Shown: positions 7,017 to 8,834 of the stretch, piece after piece | Position numbering within the stretch: the first letter of the stretch is position 1 | How the letters are laid out: each line of letters begins with the position of its first letter | Origin: an uncultured Bacilli bacterium | GTDB taxonomy: Bacteria; Bacillota_I; Bacilli_A; RF39; UBA660 | NCBI GenBank assembly: GCA_947589695.1 | Contig: CANQBY010000042.1 | Coordinates: 1-8,834 of the forward strand | Direction: 5' to 3' | DNA: 8,834 bases | Translations under genes and position numbers: made by a program | The notes under the pieces: model-generated | The model's database searches: none | Seen by the model: only the letters and a program-made list of their open reading frames with translations | What the model was told of the DNA's origin: nothing

Positions 7017-7475
7017 TTATTTTAAAGTAATTTTTCTTTCAATTTTACCTAAAAGATAATCAGCCGAAATTTTATAATTTTTACAAATCGTATATAAAAA
7101 AGGTGTTGCAATTAAATATCTTCCTCGCTCATAATCGGCAATAACTGATTGAGTTGTATTTAATTCTTTCGCTAGTTCCACTTGAGTTATTTTATTTTCT
7201 TTACGCCATGCCTTAAGTCTTAATCCCACTTGCTTTATATCATATTCTTTAATTAAACTTTTATATTTTTTAATTTTTGTAAAACCAAATATATAATCCA
7301 TAGAAACATCAAAATAATTACATATAGTAATTAAATGCTTTAAAGGCATAAGCAAATCTTCCTGTTCATAATGACAATAAGTTCCACTGTCTAAATTAAT
7401 AAGTTTTCCACATTTACTTTGACTTATTCCTATTCTTTCTCTTAAAGCTTTTAGATTAGTTCCATACATAGCCAT
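7017..7475 (-). CDS. Regulator with two tandem XRE-type helix-turn-helix domains
   Basis: A 152-residue cytoplasmic DNA-binding protein built from two Cro/CI-type domains. Domain 1 spans about 6-64 (NLKALRERIGISQSKCGKLI, ending VSMDYIFG). Domain 2 spans about 84-142 (GLRLKAWRKENKITQVELAK, ending ISADYLLG). Both share the LR/KxxRxxxxITQ...LxxxxxxYxxYExG...ICxxxxxSxDYxxG pattern, so the protein arose by internal duplication; domain 2 is closer to consensus. There is no separate sensor domain, so ligand control is not evident. It is transcribed divergently from the surface-protein gene, whose promoter region has repeats that are candidate operators. The start is uncertain: GGTGA stands 4 bases from the first ATG and 10 from a second in-frame ATG two codons later. 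No clear promoter was found. Confidence 0.87.
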   Translation of the reverse strand: MAMYGTNLKALRERIGISQSKCGKLINLDSGTYCHYEQEDLLMPLKHLITICNYFDVSMDYIFGFTKIKKYKSLIKEYDIKQVGLRLKAWRKENKITQVELAKELNTTQSVIADYERGRYLIATPFLYTICKNYKISADYLLGKIERKITLK

Positions 7476-7520
7476 AAAATCACCAATTCTATTTTCTCAT
7501 GTATATTTTTAAACGTAATA

Positions 7521-7558
7521 AAATACTGGAAAATACCGATATTTATATTGACAAATAC
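7521..7558 (+). repeat. Phased AAATAC repeats, candidate operators
   Basis: Three copies of AAATAC begin at 7521, 7531 and 7553. The first two are adjacent 10-mers (AAATACTGGA, AAATACCGAT; 7 of 10 identical), and the third overlaps the end of the -35 element of the surface-gene promoter. Offsets of 10 and 22 bases would put all three on about the same face of the helix. They lie in the divergent region next to a regulator with two DNA-binding domains, which makes them candidate binding sites. AT-rich composition makes chance occurrence possible. Confidence 0.4.
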
Positions 7559-7576
7559 TCTATCACAACTTATAAT
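7548..7576 (+). promoter_or_regulatory. Perfect consensus sigma-A promoter of the surface-protein gene
   Basis: TTGACA (7548-7553), a 17-bp spacer and TATAAT (7571-7576) match the consensus at every position. Transcription should start near 7583. It is the strongest-looking promoter of the window, and the surrounding repeats suggest it is held under control by a repressor. Confidence 0.9.
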
Positions 7577-7608
7577 TAATATATAAACTAGAAATTTCTA
7601 TGATAGAG
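7558..7608. repeat. 8-bp inverted repeat flanking the -10 region and start site
   Basis: CTCTATCA (7558-7565) and TGATAGAG (7601-7608) are perfect inverted copies with 35 bases between them; centres are 43 bases apart, about four helical turns. The left arm lies in the promoter spacer and the right arm overlaps the ribosome binding site. The left arm is upstream of the expected transcript start, so an RNA hairpin is unlikely and a pair of DNA operator sites is more plausible. Confidence 0.45.
7589..7600. promoter_or_regulatory. 12-bp perfect palindrome TAGAAATTTCTA, candidate operator
   Basis: A perfect 12-bp dyad just downstream of the expected transcription start, between the -10 and the ribosome binding site. 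XRE-type repressors commonly bind short dyads at such positions. Binding is inferred, not shown. Confidence 0.4.
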
Positions 7609-7611
7609 GAG
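7606..7611 (+). promoter_or_regulatory. Ribosome binding site of the surface-protein gene
   Basis: GAGGAG stands 10 bases before ATG 7622 and only 2 bases before an upstream ATG at 7614, which opens a three-codon frame (Met-Lys-Ile) whose TGA overlaps the main start as ATGA. The long spacing is unusual but the downstream ATG is the only one with an open frame. Confidence 0.6.
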
Positions 7612-7621
7612 TAATGAAAAT

Positions 7622-8834
7622 ATGAAATATGAAAAGTTAGACATTAATAGTGGTAGTAAATATAAATGGCTTTTATGTGGTTTAATAATGGGTGTTCTAC
7701 TTATTATTATAATCAATTTAATTTTTAGTTATGCAAAATATAAATCCGTCGATAGTGTGAAATTAGCGAGTGGAACCATAAATTATTCGGCAGCAGATTT
7801 AAACATTATCGCTATGTATATAAATGATACCGGAAATACAAAGGATGATCAAGAAATTACCGAAATGCCTACAAAAGGTTACGAGATAGATAGTGGAAGA
7901 AGTTATTGTTATACAACAGATAAAAACCATCATGATGAGGTGACATTATATACCAACGACAATGGGGAACATATTATAGGTAAATTAAAAAAAGGAAGTA
8001 AGTGTGTATTATATTTTAATGAGAAAAAATATACTGCTGAAGATACTTTGGCAAAATTAAATCAAAATAGTCTAGGCAAAGTTCCAGAAATAAAAGGAAC
8101 AGCTTGCGGTAGTGGTTGTTATCAATCTGATAGTGGATTATTTGAGACTGAAGATAGTGATGGAAAGAGTTATGTGTATCGTGGAACTGTTGGTAATAAT
8201 TGGGTACAATTTGCTGATAAATTGTGGAGAATAATCCGGATTAATGGAGATGGGACAATACGATTAATATATGGTGGTGAGAGCAGCAGTGCTTTAGGTT
8301 CATATAATAATGGTAAAAATGCATTAGATAGGAAACAATTTAATGCACAATTTAATGATAATTCTTATGTTGGTTTTACTAATAATGGTACATCAACAAC
8401 GACTTCTTATGATACAGCGCATGATGGTTCTGAACCAAGTACTATTTTAAATGAATTAAATAATTGGTATAATACTAATCTTAAAACATATGGAGAAAGA
8501 ATTGATACAAATGCCGGCTTTTGTAGTGATAGGTCAATAGCTCCAGATGGTCAAGCATGGTGGTCTAGTGAAAATTCTAATCGGAATCAGAGAGGGTATG
8601 GAAACAAAGCGACTGCTTATGGAGCTTTTCATAGATTTGTTCAAACCAATGGTAGTTATAAGTCTAGTGGAACTGTGTTAAATCCAACGCTCAGGTGTGA
8701 GGATGTCAGTAGAGATTTATATACAGTTAAAGATAGTAAGCAGGGAAATCATTTATTAGAACATCCAATTGGACTCATAACAGCGGATGAAGTAGTACTT
8801 GCCGGAGGATATCCTGCGCAAAGCAATACTGGTT
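7622..8834 (+). CDS. Membrane-anchored extracellular protein, unrecognised family (3' end cut by window)
   Basis: An open frame of 404 codons with no stop before the window edge. After a lysine-containing cytoplasmic start, one strongly hydrophobic helix (about 15-36) is followed by a long polar, Gly/Ser/Asn/Thr-rich chain, so the bulk is probably outside the cell (N-in anchor or uncleaved signal). Region 1 (about 45-135) has a Cys pair C96/C128 (RSYCYTT and GSKCVLYF); a second pair C162/C166 (ACGSGC) precedes RGTVGNNWVQFADKLWRII at about 187-205 and INGDGTIRLIY. C301 and C359 are further cysteines, and PIGLITADEVVLAGG is at 382-396. Similar modules occur, as I recall, in large surface proteins of gut Firmicutes and resemble FISUMP/DUF6273-like domains, but I cannot name the family. 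The start at 7622 is chosen because the earlier ATG (7614) gives only three codons. Arginine codons (AGA, AGG, CGG) differ from the CGT/CGC-rich neighbours. Confidence 0.85.
   Translation, partial: MKYEKLDINSGSKYKWLLCGLIMGVLLIIIINLIFSYAKYKSVDSVKLASGTINYSAADLNIIAMYINDTGNTKDDQEITEMPTKGYEIDSGRSYCYTTDKNHHDEVTLYTNDNGEHIIGKLKKGSKCVLYFNEKKYTAEDTLAKLNQNSLGKVPEIKGTACGSGCYQSDSGLFETEDSDGKSYVYRGTVGNNWVQFADKLWRIIRINGDGTIRLIYGGESSSALGSYNNGKNALDRKQFNAQFNDNSYVGFTNNGTSTTTSYDTAHDGSEPSTILNELNNWYNTNLKTYGERIDTNAGFCSDRSIAPDGQAWWSSENSNRNQRGYGNKATAYGAFHRFVQTNGSYKSSGTVLNPTLRCEDVSRDLYTVKDSKQGNHLLEHPIGLITADEVVLAGGYPAQSNTG

Noticed and set aside
7558..7608. RNA hairpin or terminator formed by CTCTATCA/TGATAGAG
   Set aside because: The left arm lies upstream of the expected transcription start near 7583, so both arms are not in the same transcript from this promoter, and no T-tract follows.
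1..8834. Mycoplasma-type genetic code (TGA as tryptophan)
   Set aside because: The radical SAM gene ends at TGA exactly at the overlap with the next start, tryptophans are encoded by TGG, and all frames give full-length proteins with the standard code.

Overview
The window is AT-rich DNA from a low-GC Gram-positive bacterium. The gene set, AGGAGG/AGGTGA-type ribosome binding sites and sigma-A promoters suggest a gut lineage close to Erysipelotrichia/RF39 or deep-branching Mollicutes; the lineage is an inference. The standard bacterial code is used: TGA ends the radical SAM gene exactly at an ATGA overlap with the next gene, which argues against the Mycoplasma code.

Layout. 1-108: C-terminal tail of an unidentified gene. 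175-393: secG, a preprotein translocase subunit with its own promoter and terminator. 510-3986: a tightly coupled operon of three genes. The first two are a radical SAM DNA repair/modification protein with a C-terminal helix-hairpin-helix and its usual partner, a DUF4130 protein. The third is unexpected: a divergent GroEL-type chaperonin with no GroES beside it. The operon promoter carries a LexA-box-like sequence over its -35 region. 3988-4833 (minus): a cation diffusion facilitator transporter that converges on the chaperonin gene with one base between the stops and has lost the usual metal-site histidines. 4952-6966: cysS followed by a membrane protein that resembles the YugP zinc-peptidase family but lacks HExxH. 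7017-7475 (minus): a regulator made of two XRE-type helix-turn-helix domains in tandem. 7622 to the end: a divergent gene, cut by the window edge, for a membrane-anchored, cysteine-containing extracellular protein.

How the parts relate. The rSAM/DUF4130/chaperonin operon is the most interesting unit: the pair is predicted to act in DNA metabolism, and the operator-like site hints at damage control. The role of the chaperonin is unknown; a client-specific folding role is my inference. The second notable unit is the 146-bp divergent region between the tandem-HTH regulator and the surface-protein gene. It holds a perfect consensus promoter (TTGACA, 17 bp, TATAAT), helically phased AAATAC repeats, a perfect 12-bp palindrome and an 8-bp inverted repeat flanking the promoter, which together look like a controlled expression switch for a surface protein. 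The surface gene also uses arginine codons (AGA/AGG/CGG) unlike the housekeeping genes. No RNA genes, CRISPR arrays, insertion sequences or attachment sites were seen, and no non-coding stretch exceeds 150 bases.
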